Source: Emergomyces orientalis
Lineage: Eukaryota; Ascomycota; Eurotiomycetes; Onygenales; Ajellomycetaceae
DNA length: 64,000 nucleotides
Reading direction: 5' to 3'
Assembly (NCBI GenBank): GCA_002110485.1
Contig: MOWL01000049.1
Location: 62,001 to 126,000 of the forward strand
Shown: piece by piece, positions 36,774 to 47,617 of the stretch
How positions within the stretch are numbered: position 1 is the stretch's first letter
How the letters are laid out: each line of letters begins with the position of its first letter
Notes under the pieces: model-generated
Seen by the model: only the letters and a program-made list of their open reading frames with translations
Database searches by the model: none
Told to the model about the DNA's origin: nothing
Position numbers and translations under genes: made by a program

Positions 36774-37385
36774 GCGTTTCGTATTATCTGAGAGAATGCT
36801 AACATGGGCTTCATCGAGGCGTTAGGTACTAGTACTAAGATGGATCTGTGCATATTTGTGGGTCACGTGAGTTGCCATGATGGCTGTTCTCAATCGCTAC
36901 CTCTGCCTTGAGTGGTTTCACCTAGGTAATTGCGACGTATGCTTATAACCCGGGGGAAAGAAAAATCCATCACTGAAAATGTTGAACAAGGTACCACCTC
37001 GACATCAAACGAGACTTTGTATTTAAATGATGTGGGTGACATTTCGCTCCAAGCCCCAGCCTCAAACGCTTCCAGGGGGTAAAAAGAGGGCAGAGTCAAC
37101 CATGCAGCAGCCATCCTCAAGATCGCGGCCCCCTTAACATTTGTTCATGGGATGATCGATAGTTACAGATTGTAATCTTTTCTAGTTAGATTGGTAGAGA
37201 CCTTGCATATATATATACGCTCCTGTGTGTAGCCCGTTTATAGCGTGATGCCCCTTTTTATATCCATCATAGGGACGACAATAGTAATCGATAATCAATT
37301 CTAGGGGTTTCCGCTTAATGGACCAAATATAAATATATATATAGAATACCACCACGAGCCCTGACATTCCCTCGTTCCCAGCTAC
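36774..37385. other. Intergenic between WDR6-like and citrate-lyase-like genes
   Basis: It contains the likely WDR6 promoter and the 3' region of the citrate-lyase-like gene, with short TA repeats at about 37207-37216 and 37329-37342. No gene is seen. Confidence 0.5.
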
Positions 37386-38528
37386 TCACTGCGGCTCCTC
37401 GCGCTCGAATTTCTCCCTCAAGGCCGCCAAGTCAACCCCACAAAGCTCCGCCTTCTTCACAATCCCCTTCGCCCTCTCTACAACAGGTACATCGATCATC
37501 ATTCCATCCAACGTCCATGCGCCCCTCCCTTCCTCCGCCGCCTTCGCATCTGCCACAACCACCCTCACTGCCCACTCCACTTCCTTCTCTTCGGGACTAA
37601 AAACCCGCTGCACCAACTCCACCTGGGATGGATGTATACACTGCTTCCCATTAAAGCCCAAGCGCTTGCCATTCAACGCCTCATCCTCCAGTACGGCGGA
37701 CGTCTTGAAGTCTGTGCAGACCAGGTCAATCGTGGAAGGCAAGTCATGCGCACGGGCGGCAGTGACGATGGCGGAGCGCGCGTAGAGGAACTCAGTTAGA
37801 GCGGGAGTTTGAGTGATGCTTAGGTCTTTAGAGAAGTCTGCTGCGGCGAAGATTAGGCCGGATAGCTGATGTGGGGTGGCGGCGCAGATTTGAGGGAGGT
37901 TTAGAATTGATTTTGCGCTCTCGATTAGGGCGATTATGGAGATTGGGGGATTATTGGACGGGTTTGAATTGGAGTGGGTGGGTTTAATGGTAGAGCGGGT
38001 GTGGGATATTACGTCGGAGATGAAGTGAAGGTCGGAGGCAGTGTCAACTTTGGGAACGACGATAGTGGTTAGGTTTGGAGATTGGAGCTGGAGTGAGGAT
38101 GTGCGTGGTGAGTACGTGTGTATTAAATTTTATGGATTGGGGTGGGGCGGGGCGGGGCGGGGAGGAGGAGAGAACGAGAGGGGTTTATGTACCACTTCCG
38201 TGAGGTCAGCCAGGGCCAACCCGCTGCTGACAGAATTGATGCGCACAGCGCGCTCTTTTATGTTGGAGGGAATGGGCTGGTCAATGGTATTGCGAATTAG
38301 GGTGCGCGCTTCGGCTTTTTTGTTAGGGGTTACGCTGTCTTCCAGGTCGTATGCAACACAGTCCGCAACCAGGCTGCGAGATTTGTCCAGCATGCGCTGC
38401 GAGGAGCCCGGGACTGTGTATGAGAAGTGACATGTATCAGTGATTAATATAAAGTAACAAACTGGACATTTGAAAATGAACATACCATAGAGCAGAGCTC
38501 GGCGCAAGATGTTGCTGGTAGGAGCCAT
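37386..38528 (-). CDS. Citrate lyase beta-like protein (HpcH/HpaI aldolase family)
   Basis: Three exons (38486-38528, 38193-38413, 37386-38087) join in frame to 321 residues. The TIM-barrel aldolase elements are in order: RRALLYVPGSSQRMLDKS, VAYDLEDSVTPNKKAEAR, ERAVRINSV, TTIVVPKVDTASDL, IIALIESAKSILNL, GLIFAAADFSKDL and NGKQCIHPSQVELV. The Glu and Asp of LIES and AADF ligate Mg; the Arg of VRIN binds the acyl-CoA. Human CLYBL is a mitochondrial citramalyl-CoA lyase, and the Arg-rich start could serve as a targeting peptide. Substrate here is inferred from CLYBL only. An in-frame ATG nine codons upstream (38555) is an alternative start. Intron 2 holds a striking G-rich repeat. Confidence 0.88.
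38139..38162 (+). repeat. GGGGC/GGGGT tandem G-rich run inside an intron
   Basis: Five consecutive G-tetrads separated by single bases lie within intron 2 of the citrate-lyase-like gene. On the + strand this meets the pattern for an intramolecular G-quadruplex; the transcript of the minus-strand gene carries the C-rich complement. Confidence 0.75.
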
Positions 38529-39839
38529 GGTGACGTAGTTCCGGGATGAATGCAATAAAATGGGATATTCTACCTACAAAAAAAAATAAAAAAAATAAAA
38601 ATTTGTGGAGAGTAAATTCGATGTAGTGAAAGTTAGCGATATCTCGGTGCAAGAATTTGCAAATATATTTTGTTTGTAAAAGGGAACCTGGGCATATTAG
38701 ACATGATGGGTGGTCTGTGTTTGTCAGGTGTATGAACTTTCGGCTCAGTTATCCTCGGCGAAGTTTCGAACGGAACTATATATTTATGCGCAGGTGCAGC
38801 GGAGACCGTCCGCGCTCCTGGCACCACGCCGGCCATCTACTTCCTTACTGTGGTCGCAGCGTCTATCTTTGTTAATTGATAAACAGGTTTACGCCGCAGT
38901 TTACTTATGGGCTACATAATCTGACATGCACTCATACAAGTTTCGGAACCTGCAGTTACACCCTATTATCTTGCTACATTATATAGCCCGCAGAGCCTTC
39001 GAAGGATCCTTTATTACCCAATCCGTCGCCAGGTAGCTAATATGGTCCCAAAGCAGCACCCTCAATTAACTTCCAACAGTGGTAGACCTGCTAGATTTGA
39101 TATATGAAGTAAGTATTTAAATTGAAACGTACAAATTGAATTTCCAGATTGGATCGGAAGATCCAAAGGACGAAGGGGCTGGCTACGGGTCATGCGCCTG
39201 CTAAGCAGCCATCTCGCTCGCCTTTCCTCCCGACTCCTTCTCCCTCTCCTCGTTTCCGACAAAAATTAGTTCTCTCTCAGCCATGAAATGCGAGTTCAGT
39301 GTGCGTAAATGGATTCTTCTCTACTTGGGAATTAATTCTGTGTTTACGTGTAGCATATATTCCCGCTCAGATAAACTCTCAGAAAAGAGGCAAAAGATAC
39401 AATCAACAACATATCTATGTATATATCTCATTGCTCTATCTAGGCTGCGGACTTTATATATATATATATACAGTATATTCGGCACTGAAGCGAGCTTCTC
39501 TTCACAGCAGAGCTCATAAATACTGAGCAAAGAAACTGTTATATGAAATATAAATTCAAGTGCAAAAAATAGGGTTGGAAACAAGGTGAGTATAAAATGA
39601 ATATATCAAACTGGGAAGTTTGGTTTGAATAGCCCAAAATGCTGGACCTGTACAGATTGTGGAGGTAAGCACGCTAGAAGAAGAAGCACCCTGAGTAAAA
39701 TAGCATGAGTGGCCGCTCAGAAAAGGAGAGCAAACATCATTTCAAGGAGCTCTGTCACAAACATTTAGTGATATTCTAAATGGTTAGGCGCATACGGCCA
39801 TTGGGAGACCGCGGAATTTGATGTTGAATTTTTGCTGGC
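38529..39839. other. Intergenic with TA microsatellite
   Basis: Upstream region of the citrate-lyase-like gene and 3' region of the E1-beta gene. A TA repeat of eight units lies at 39455-39470. Small ORFs lack motifs. No gene is seen. Confidence 0.5.
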
Positions 39840-41165
39840 TCAGTACTCGAGAGTCTTCTTAATCGCATCGAAGATTCCTAAAGGACGTGGAATGTTAGTA
39901 AATCTAACCGGGACAATTTCATGACCCTCTGTGGATAGGATAAATAGTTCGCTTACTTGCAACGTCGGGCATATTAAACCTCTCATAGATCAAACCAGGG
40001 TGAATATCCCAACCAGTCACACGACTGACAGGGGCTTCCAAGCTCAAAAATGCCCCTTCTTGGATGGTGGCGGCTACTTCTGCTCCAATACCAGCATTCA
40101 ACATGCTTTCATGCACAACAATTGCCCGGCCAGTTTTCCGGACACTCTCTAGGATTGTTGGTCGGTCCCAGGGATAGAGGGTGCGGAGGTCTATCAGTTC
40201 AATGTTGACACCTTTGAAAGCTTTCTCAGCGGCTTCAATTGCCGCGGAGCAGAGATAAAGAGGTTGGCCATATGATATTATAGTCAAATCTTTCCCCGGC
40301 TTGATTATATCGGCTTTGTCAAGTGAGAGTGTATATGCTTCCGTCGGGACATGTTCAACTGCTGCCCGGTACAGGATCTTGGGTTCCATGAATACTACAG
40401 GATCATTGCAATCGAGAATCGCGGATAACAAAAGGCCCTTCGCCTGAGTGGGTGATCGTGGCATGACAACTCGCAGGCCTGGGATGTGAGTAAAAAGTGA
40501 CTCTGGAGACTGAGAATGATACCTTCAATTTTGGAGCTATGTTAGAAAGCTGACACATAAGTAGTGCAGGATAAAGAGTTGAATATTTCGTACAAAGCAC
40601 CATGTCCTACACCTCCGCATGGCATTCGCACCACGAGTCCCCCAACATGGCTCCCTGTTGCTCCCTCCCTATATCGGAATTTGGCAGCCTCGTTGACCAG
40701 CTGGTCAAAAGCAGGATACACATAGTCCGCAAACTGAATTTCTGCCACAGGCTTCATCCCTTCAGCAGCGGCGCCAATTGCAAACCCCACAATTCCCTGT
40801 TCTGTCAGAGGGGTGTTGAATACTCTCTCTGACCCAAACTCAGTTTGTAGGTCCACAGAACAGCGGAATACTCCTCCAAAGGCAACATCCTCCCCAAACA
40901 ATAGGACCTGGTCTGAGGTTGACAGGGCAGTTCGGAGGGCTGAATTGATAGATTGGTACAGGTTTATTCGTTTCGTGGCTCCGTTCTTGGGTAATTCTGA
41001 AGACGAGGATATTGTGGACGGGGAGTGATGAAGGAGCGGAGTTGTGCCATAGTTGATTGGCAAATTGAGATGTGCTGTTGGCGAGGGTGCGTGTGTGGAG
41101 TACAGACGGTGACGGCACAGCGGGCTCAGCAGCCTTTGCGCAACGTTATGAGAGAATCGTGCCAT
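39840..41165 (-). CDS. BCKDHB: Branched-chain 2-oxoacid dehydrogenase E1 beta subunit, mitochondrial
   Basis: Three exons (40594-41165, 39957-40522, 39840-39877) give 391 residues. A basic, Ser/Leu-rich N-terminus (MARFSHNVAQRLLSPLCRHR) fits a mitochondrial presequence. The transketolase-like core follows: INLYQSINSALRTAL, VLLFGEDVAFGGVFRCS, FNTPLTEQGIVGFAIGAAA, AEIQFADYVYPAFDQLVNEA and MPCGGVGHGALYHSQSPES, with the C-terminal domain DLTIISYGQPLY and ELIDLRTLYPWD. With E1 alpha it uses thiamine diphosphate to decarboxylate the keto acids of Leu, Ile and Val. RCSVDLQ and GHGALYHSQSPES distinguish it from pyruvate dehydrogenase beta. The donor of intron 1 is GTACGA, a weaker match, but phase and protein alignment support it. 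The 438-bp promoter is shared with RAD2. Confidence 0.94.
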
Positions 41166-41603
41166 CGTCAATATAGGGAGTATATGAGCGAAGAAAAGAT
41201 GGTCCTCTTGCTCGGGGACACTGGATGTTTTTTTCCTGGTGGCTATAATGGTTCCCAACGGTTTGCCGAGCGGGTTTGCGATTCCCGTGACCTCCGCCGA
41301 AGATAGCCGCTTTGGTGCCAAGCCCCGTGTGCATTGGGTTTTTTTATGCATCGGATAATCATATAATCCGCGCGGACAAATGCGCGGGTGGATATTGATC
41401 ACCTGACTTCGCGTGTCTCCAATTGCTGTCCTCGTGTGGCGCAGCCGTCCAAGTGTCCATGTATGACTTGACTTCCAACACTTCGAAGGATCTCTCCACG
41501 AGACGGTCACATATTGTGCTAGGTGTTAAAGCTAGATGCCGAAATGGCGTACCAGCTCTCCTGTACCGTTTCAAACTAATTTAGAGTCCGCGGCTCACTC
41601 ATC
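41166..41603. promoter_or_regulatory. Bidirectional promoter between BCKDHB and RAD2
   Basis: The two genes start divergently 438 bp apart with no other gene between, so both promoters lie here. I see no TATA box convincingly placed for either side. Shared regulation is possible but not shown by the sequence. Confidence 0.5.
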
Positions 41604-44600
41604 ATGGGTGTTACTGGCCTCTGGACAGTGGTCAAACCCTGCGCTCGACCTATCAAGCTCGAAACCCTCAATCGAAAGCGACTTGCCGTTGACGCATCAA
41701 TATGGATATACCAGTTTCTAAAGGCAGTGCGCGATAAGGAAGGAAATGCGCTTCGAAACGCTCATATCGTCGGCTTCTTCCAGCGAATATGTAAGTTACT
41801 TTACTTCGGTATCAAACCCGTTTTCGTCTTTGATGGGGGGGCGCCAACCTTGAAGCGACAGACGATTACGTCTCGGAAACAAAGAAGGGAAGGAAGAAGG
41901 GAAGATGCAGCCAGAACTGCTGGAAAGCTTTTGGCCGTCCAAATCCAGAGAAGAGCGGAGGAGGAGGTAGAGATGCAAAGACGCATGAGAGCGAACAATA
42001 TTGAACCTGAGGAGGAGCTCCCAGAGAATTTCGTGTATGTGGATGAATTAAATATGACACATAACGAGAGACGGAATAATCGGCAGTTCCGCAAACAGGA
42101 CGCTTATCATCTTCCTGAACTGGATGTTTCTCTTGCTGATATGGGTGCCCCGAATGATCCTCGTATAATGTCGCAGGATGAACTCGAGGAGTACGCACGC
42201 CAGTTCCATTCAGGGGAAGATATTAGCCTTTACGACTTTTCGAAGATCGATTTTAATAGTCCATTTTTTTTGAGCTTGCCTCCCAGCGATCGCTATAATA
42301 TCTTAAATGCGGCAAGATTAAGGAGTAGGCTTCGAATGGGCTATTCAAAAGAACAGCTGGATAATATGTTTCCGGACCGGATGGCATTCTCGAGATTCCA
42401 AATCGAGCGCGTGAAAGAGCGGAATGATTTAACGCAGAGATTAATGCATCTTAGTGGTATGACCGAGGATGACTCTTTATATGGGATAGGCAGCAGCTCT
42501 AGAATTGCAGGGGAGAGAGGGAAGGAGTATGTACTGGTGAAAAATAACGGAGTTGAGGGAGGTTGGGCGTTGGGAGTCTTGGGAAACAAGGACGAGGGTC
42601 AGCGTAACAAACCCATTGATGTTGAAGATTACGGAAGACAAATACTTTCTGATGACTACAACGCCTTAGAAGATGAAGATGAAGAATTTGAGGATGTTCC
42701 TATTGAAGGGCTCAACAGGCTACCCAAACTACCAATATTTGATAAAGGAGTCTTTGATAAGTCACTTACCGAGAATGCCAGGGAAATCGCCGATCACCGA
42801 ACAAAACGGGCAGTATATGAATCCCTAAACCAAGCTTCCCGCCAAACAGATGATTTACCTCAAAATATAGAATACAACCCTCTGTTTGTTCCAGAGGTAA
42901 CCAGCCAAAGCTTGAAGAGTCTCGATGCCCTTTTTGAAGACTCGGAATTCCAAGACCACTCTGACCATGACGATCTCCGGCAGGCCATCCAAATGTCATT
43001 GGAAATCCCCGTCGACGAAGACGTCGTCAAATTAAATAGGTCATCGTGGTCTGACAGAAACCAGGACTCTGGCAAGAATGGAATTGACCGGGAAAATGTT
43101 TCGGATATGACTGATGACGATGACATGAATTTCTTTGCTGCACTGTCTAAGTCTAAAGCGATGAATATGAAGGCCAGTGCGCCGATTCCCAATCCTTTTG
43201 ACGGACCACTACCTTTTGAATCCTTGAAAATCAGCAAGCCAACTACATCGACCACTCCTCCCAAGGCTGACGATGAGGCTGGGGGCTTTGAGAAACCCAC
43301 ATCTAAGGGTCAGGACACGACCCAGCCTCTACCTCCGTGGTTTGGCGCCAAACTTGGAGAGAAACTTTTTATAAATCGAGAAGTCGAAGACCAGTTCGAC
43401 GGTGCGGATCCTTACGAGAGCGTAGGACAACGAGATAATATTCTTAGAAAAACTAAACGCGGGGAAATTATCGACGTTGATGGAAATGTGTCTCAGGGGA
43501 ATGGGACAGTCGATCTTGAAACCCGTGGTGGAGGTGCCCAGGGGTGTAACGCTCCTACTCCCAAGGAGCACTCTAGTTCCAGAAGCTCCCCACCAACCTT
43601 CTCCGGGCCTAAAACCCTTCCAGCCACCGTTTCTAAGTCTGCAAACCGCGAGCACACGGAAGCAAAGGGCGTGGTTGAGCTAAGGGCGGATAAACTCGGC
43701 TCCCCTAGGCATCATGGTGAGGAAGCATACGAGTGGGAACCTACAGACGAGGAGGACAATTTCTCCAGAAAAAGCACATGGACCGAGGAATCTGATCTTG
43801 AAATGAGAGGACAACGAGCAACTCCATCTTTGAGCCTAGATTTCGAGGACATCGAAATTGCCCAGCCTTCCGAAGCGCTAAAGAATATGACTGAAATTTA
43901 CAATACCTCGGATGAGATAGCTCAACAATACGATTCTATACAGTATACTCATGATGGTGATGATTTTTCAGACCCTGAGGACGTTGAATTAATGCACCAG
44001 CTCATGAAGGAGGCTGAAGAGCATGCGCGGTTTGCATCGACTTTAAACTCTAAAAGCGAGACCGAAAATGCGTTCAATTATGAGCAAGAATTGAAACAGC
44101 TCCGTTCGCAACAAAAGAAGGACCGGCGAGACGCGGATGAAATTTCTCACATTATGATTACGGAGTGTCAGGAATTGCTCAGACTGTTCGGGCTGCCTTA
44201 CATCACTGCCCCAATGGAAGCAGAAGCTCAATGCGCGGAGCTGTTGTCATTGGGCTTGGTGGACGGCGTCGTGACTGATGATAGCGACATTTTCTTATTT
44301 GGCGGTACTCGCGTTTACAAGAACATGTTCAACCAAGCCAAATTTGTGGAATGTTATATCAGCAGCGACCTTGAAAAAGAATACAATCTCGATCGCCGAA
44401 AACTTATCCAGTTTGCTCACCTACTGGGAAGCGACTATACCGAAGGGATACCTGGTGTGGGTCCTGTCACCGCCCTTGAAATTCTCACTGAATTTCCGAC
44501 ATTGGAAGATTTTAGGGATTGGTGGTCTCAAGTGCAAATGGGTGCTAAACTCCCGGAAGAAAGCCACTCTGCTTTCCGAAAGAAGTTCAAGAAGAACGCT

Positions 44601-45164
44601 ACGAAGCTATTCCTTCCTCCAGGCTTTCCTGATAACCGCGTCGATACTGCCTATCTTGAACCGGAGGTAGACTCCGATCCCTCAGCATTTCAGTGGGGCG
44701 TACCTGATCTTAATGCTCTACGCCAATTCCTAATGTCTACCATCGGATGGAGTCAGGAGAGAACGGATGAGGTTCTTGTTCCAGTTATTCGTGATATGAA
44801 TCGCAGAGAACAGGAGGGCACTCAATCCAATATTACCAACTTCTTCCAAGGGGCTCAGGGAGCGGGTGCATTTGCTCCCCATCGACGCCCGGGTGGGAAA
44901 AGCAGGATGGAGAAAGCGTTTAGTCGATTAAGACACCAGGCTCAAACGAAGCAGCAGAGGGGTGGCCGGGTTTCGAACGACGAGAAAAAGTACAAGCCCT
45001 CTGGTTCCAAGCTTTCAACAAAACACGCACGGAGGAAAAGATCTACAGATAAAGGGTTCGATACGTCCGACGATCACGATACCTCCTCTGATAATGAAAA
45101 TGAGAAGTCAGCCCACAAGCCTTCAAAGAAGCGAAAAATGACAGAACACATGATGGAGGCGTGA
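41604..45164 (+). CDS. RAD2: Nucleotide-excision repair endonuclease Rad2/XPG
   Basis: Intronless gene of 1,186 residues, the usual size for fungal Rad2. The protein cuts 3' of the lesion in nucleotide-excision repair and associates with TFIIH. The XPG N domain (residues 1-100, MGVTGLW, LAVDASIWIYQFL with D30, VFVFDGGAPTLKRQ with D77) and XPG I domain (from about 853, PYITAPMEAEAQCAELLSL, TDDSDIFLFGG) hold the metal ligands, followed by the helix-hairpin-helix GSDYTEGIPGVGPVTALEIL. A long acidic spacer (about 110-840) is typical. Within it DLRQAIQMSLE at about 456-466 fits a ubiquitin-interacting motif. QSNITNFF at about 1074 is a PIP box for PCNA, and the tail ends in basic nuclear localisation clusters (KPSKKRKM). 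Confidence 0.97.
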   Translation: MGVTGLWTVVKPCARPIKLETLNRKRLAVDASIWIYQFLKAVRDKEGNALRNAHIVGFFQRICKLLYFGIKPVFVFDGGAPTLKRQTITSRKQRREGRREDAARTAGKLLAVQIQRRAEEEVEMQRRMRANNIEPEEELPENFVYVDELNMTHNERRNNRQFRKQDAYHLPELDVSLADMGAPNDPRIMSQDELEEYARQFHSGEDISLYDFSKIDFNSPFFLSLPPSDRYNILNAARLRSRLRMGYSKEQLDNMFPDRMAFSRFQIERVKERNDLTQRLMHLSGMTEDDSLYGIGSSSRIAGERGKEYVLVKNNGVEGGWALGVLGNKDEGQRNKPIDVEDYGRQILSDDYNALEDEDEEFEDVPIEGLNRLPKLPIFDKGVFDKSLTENAREIADHRTKRAVYESLNQASRQTDDLPQNIEYNPLFVPEVTSQSLKSLDALFEDSEFQDHSDHDDLRQAIQMSLEIPVDEDVVKLNRSSWSDRNQDSGKNGIDRENVSDMTDDDDMNFFAALSKSKAMNMKASAPIPNPFDGPLPFESLKISKPTTSTTPPKADDEAGGFEKPTSKGQDTTQPLPPWFGAKLGEKLFINREVEDQFDGADPYESVGQRDNILRKTKRGEIIDVDGNVSQGNGTVDLETRGGGAQGCNAPTPKEHSSSRSSPPTFSGPKTLPATVSKSANREHTEAKGVVELRADKLGSPRHHGEEAYEWEPTDEEDNFSRKSTWTEESDLEMRGQRATPSLSLDFEDIEIAQPSEALKNMTEIYNTSDEIAQQYDSIQYTHDGDDFSDPEDVELMHQLMKEAEEHARFASTLNSKSETENAFNYEQELKQLRSQQKKDRRDADEISHIMITECQELLRLFGLPYITAPMEAEAQCAELLSLGLVDGVVTDDSDIFLFGGTRVYKNMFNQAKFVECYISSDLEKEYNLDRRKLIQFAHLLGSDYTEGIPGVGPVTALEILTEFPTLEDFRDWWSQVQMGAKLPEESHSAFRKKFKKNATKLFLPPGFPDNRVDTAYLEPEVDSDPSAFQWGVPDLNALRQFLMSTIGWSQERTDEVLVPVIRDMNRREQEGTQSNITNFFQGAQGAGAFAPHRRPGGKSRMEKAFSRLRHQAQTKQQRGGRVSNDEKKYKPSGSKLSTKHARRKRSTDKGFDTSDDHDTSSDNENEKSAHKPSKKRKMTEHMMEA

Positions 45165-47400
45165 TGTATGACTTGAATGATAATTAAATTTATGTGAATA
45201 TACTAGCATCCTTTCGTATATTGTACCAACTGAAGTTGAGTTTTTTAGTGAGCATATAATTGAAATATACAGAAAGATAGATACATGTAGTAGTGTATAT
45301 AATAATCATGACATGAAGACTGTAGGAGTAGTGTATAGAGAATGATATGCAACTATCTGTTTTATGCTTTGTAACAATGGCATTATTCACAAATCTTTAT
45401 TATTTAAAATCTAAAGCTACAACTTGTGCAATAAGTGAAGGTGCTTGTTTGAATAATTTGAGTTAACATGAAGTTAGCAGAATACGAAGCACATGTGTGA
45501 CGATTTTTTATTTTATTTTATAAAAGCTGTCTTGCGGTGAAAGAACAGCAGTTCAGCAGAATTATCACTTCTGAACTGAATCTCTTGAATCAGTCAAATT
45601 AAAATTGGGATTAGCTGAGATGTATTCCTGATTTTCACTCACTTTTGTTGGCAAAAATTTCAAGGGTAGTACTGCAGCTCAAGAACTAACCATACTACGT
45701 AAGCTGCTCACAATCAAGGTCGAATCAGACTTACTCCCTCGGCGCTTAACTATTATCATCTCGGCGACATTCAGGTAAAGCTGGGTGAAGCGCTAGCTGG
45801 GGTAGCTATAGCAAATACCCCTGAAGCTTGAGCAATCATCGGTCTGTGGTCCAGTAATGCTTCCACTTTTTTCATGAACGAATTCCCGCCTTACTTATCT
45901 CTCCTTCATTGGCTTGGCAAGGGGTCCGGAGGCCGTCACAAGGCCGGGTTCCCTCATTTATGAATGCGTTCAGTGGGATCACCCCCGTTGGATCACAGGG
46001 GGTTTCGGGGCCTTTGGTGGTGCATATTCACCTAACCTTTCTCAGCATGCGTTCTGCATGGGAGAAAAGTACGATCCGTACACCTAGCTCTGAGTAGATA
46101 CTGCAAAAAATTGCCTAAAACCCATCGACTCTTTGATAGAATCTTCATCATTTTCTACCTGAAGCAAGTGTTCCCTAGTGTTTTTCGTTAGCTCTTCTTT
46201 GTATTTCAATGCTCCAACTACTAATCAAATTTCATGAAGTGATATGTACAGTACATATTTCTCGCACATTCTCGACATACATCTAGATTCAGCTCTATAT
46301 TTAACGTCACCGCCTCAGCGCCCGAGTTAGATTCGAATGAAACCTACCTAAGAGAAAAAATCTGGGGAATATGAATAAAATCACCTCTCTGGATGCTGTC
46401 TTCAAGCTGTGTGAGACATGCCTGGTAAATGTCTGTTAATGAAATTGTCAGTGAGCTTTTATTTGAACTAGAAAGTTAGGTCTTACAGTCTAGCCACCGG
46501 ACCAAAAGGACCCTCAAGAGCTCCTGGCACTTGCCAGGCGGCTCTTAATAACTATAAATAAGTACTGCTGAAAGCCCTAAATTCGAATGCTCGCCCTCTG
46601 AGCATTATTTGTGAACAATGGAATTTAAACCACATTGAAGATTACCCGAGTCGAGAATTTGCGCTGATACATCCAAGTTTGTATAATTATTTCTGCCAAT
46701 CATTTAAATATAAGAATGCGTAAATGTCCTTGGGGTATTGAAGCTTTCAAACGCGAGGAAAGAATTTATAGATACGCGAAATTATGTTGACCATTCATAT
46801 GTTGATTAGTAGAGCACTAAAATAAAGGGGAAGGCTAACGATATATAATGGGGAACTGCAGAAATCCGAAGTTAAAAAACCCCTGAAGCTCAATTGAATT
46901 AGGGCTTAGCTGCATCTCATGGGTATGCCAAGGCTCCGATGAAGCTTTCTGCTTAGAAATTTTCCGCTAACTATAAATGTTTATCATTCTTCATGAAATA
47001 TTGGCATCGCGCGGCTGGAGCTTTGAAGTAAGAATCTAGGCTCCGAGATTTGATCAAGGCGCTTTTGTTTCCGTATTGTGATGGAGCTCCGCATCTCACA
47101 ATCCCGGGCCTGCGAGACTGACTAGTATGACACCTTCTACCTTGCTGGCAGCTCGGCAGTTACACAACAATGCTGGGAATAATCTCTCTCCAGTATATTC
47201 CGACAGATGCTCTACCGCAAGATAGCTACCAACAACGGCTAGCGATCCGCTAGAAATAACCCTTGCTATCGCCCCTTTTCAATTTAGTTTATAGCTCTCA
47301 CTCTATATTAAGCTGATTCTGCGTGCTTGAGTTAATGTGACGAATAGCTGAAGCATGAAGAGCCATGATGAACCCTCAGCTTTTTTTAGCTATTTATTAA
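45165..47400. other. Intergenic upstream of the permease
   Basis: About 2.2 kb with only very short ORFs. AT content rises toward the RAD2 3' end, where a T/A-rich 3' UTR is likely. No transposon or RNA gene is recognised. Confidence 0.45.
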
Positions 47401-47564
47401 ACCATTTGATTGCTGCTGCATCACAGAACAGTGATTTCTTCCTAACCACAACGCTCATTACTTTTCTTACGTTCTTTATTCTACCATTTGACTGCTGCTG
47501 TAGCATAGAGCAGTAACTTCTTTCTAACTACGACTCTCATTAATTTTCTTATGTTCATATCTTC
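47401..47564. repeat. 82-bp imperfect tandem duplication
   Basis: Copy 1 begins ACCATTTGATTGCTGCTG at 47401 and copy 2 begins ACCATTTGACTGCTGCTG at 47483, in the same orientation with a constant 82-nt period. The copies differ at a minority of positions, many of them transitions, so the duplication is not recent. It ends about 55 bp before the permease ATG, within the promoter or 5' UTR. Confidence 0.8.
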
Positions 47565-47617
47565 TATTCATAACACTTATTTCGCTGCTGAGCTGCGAAT
47601 TCTTTTCTCCCGCAGAA

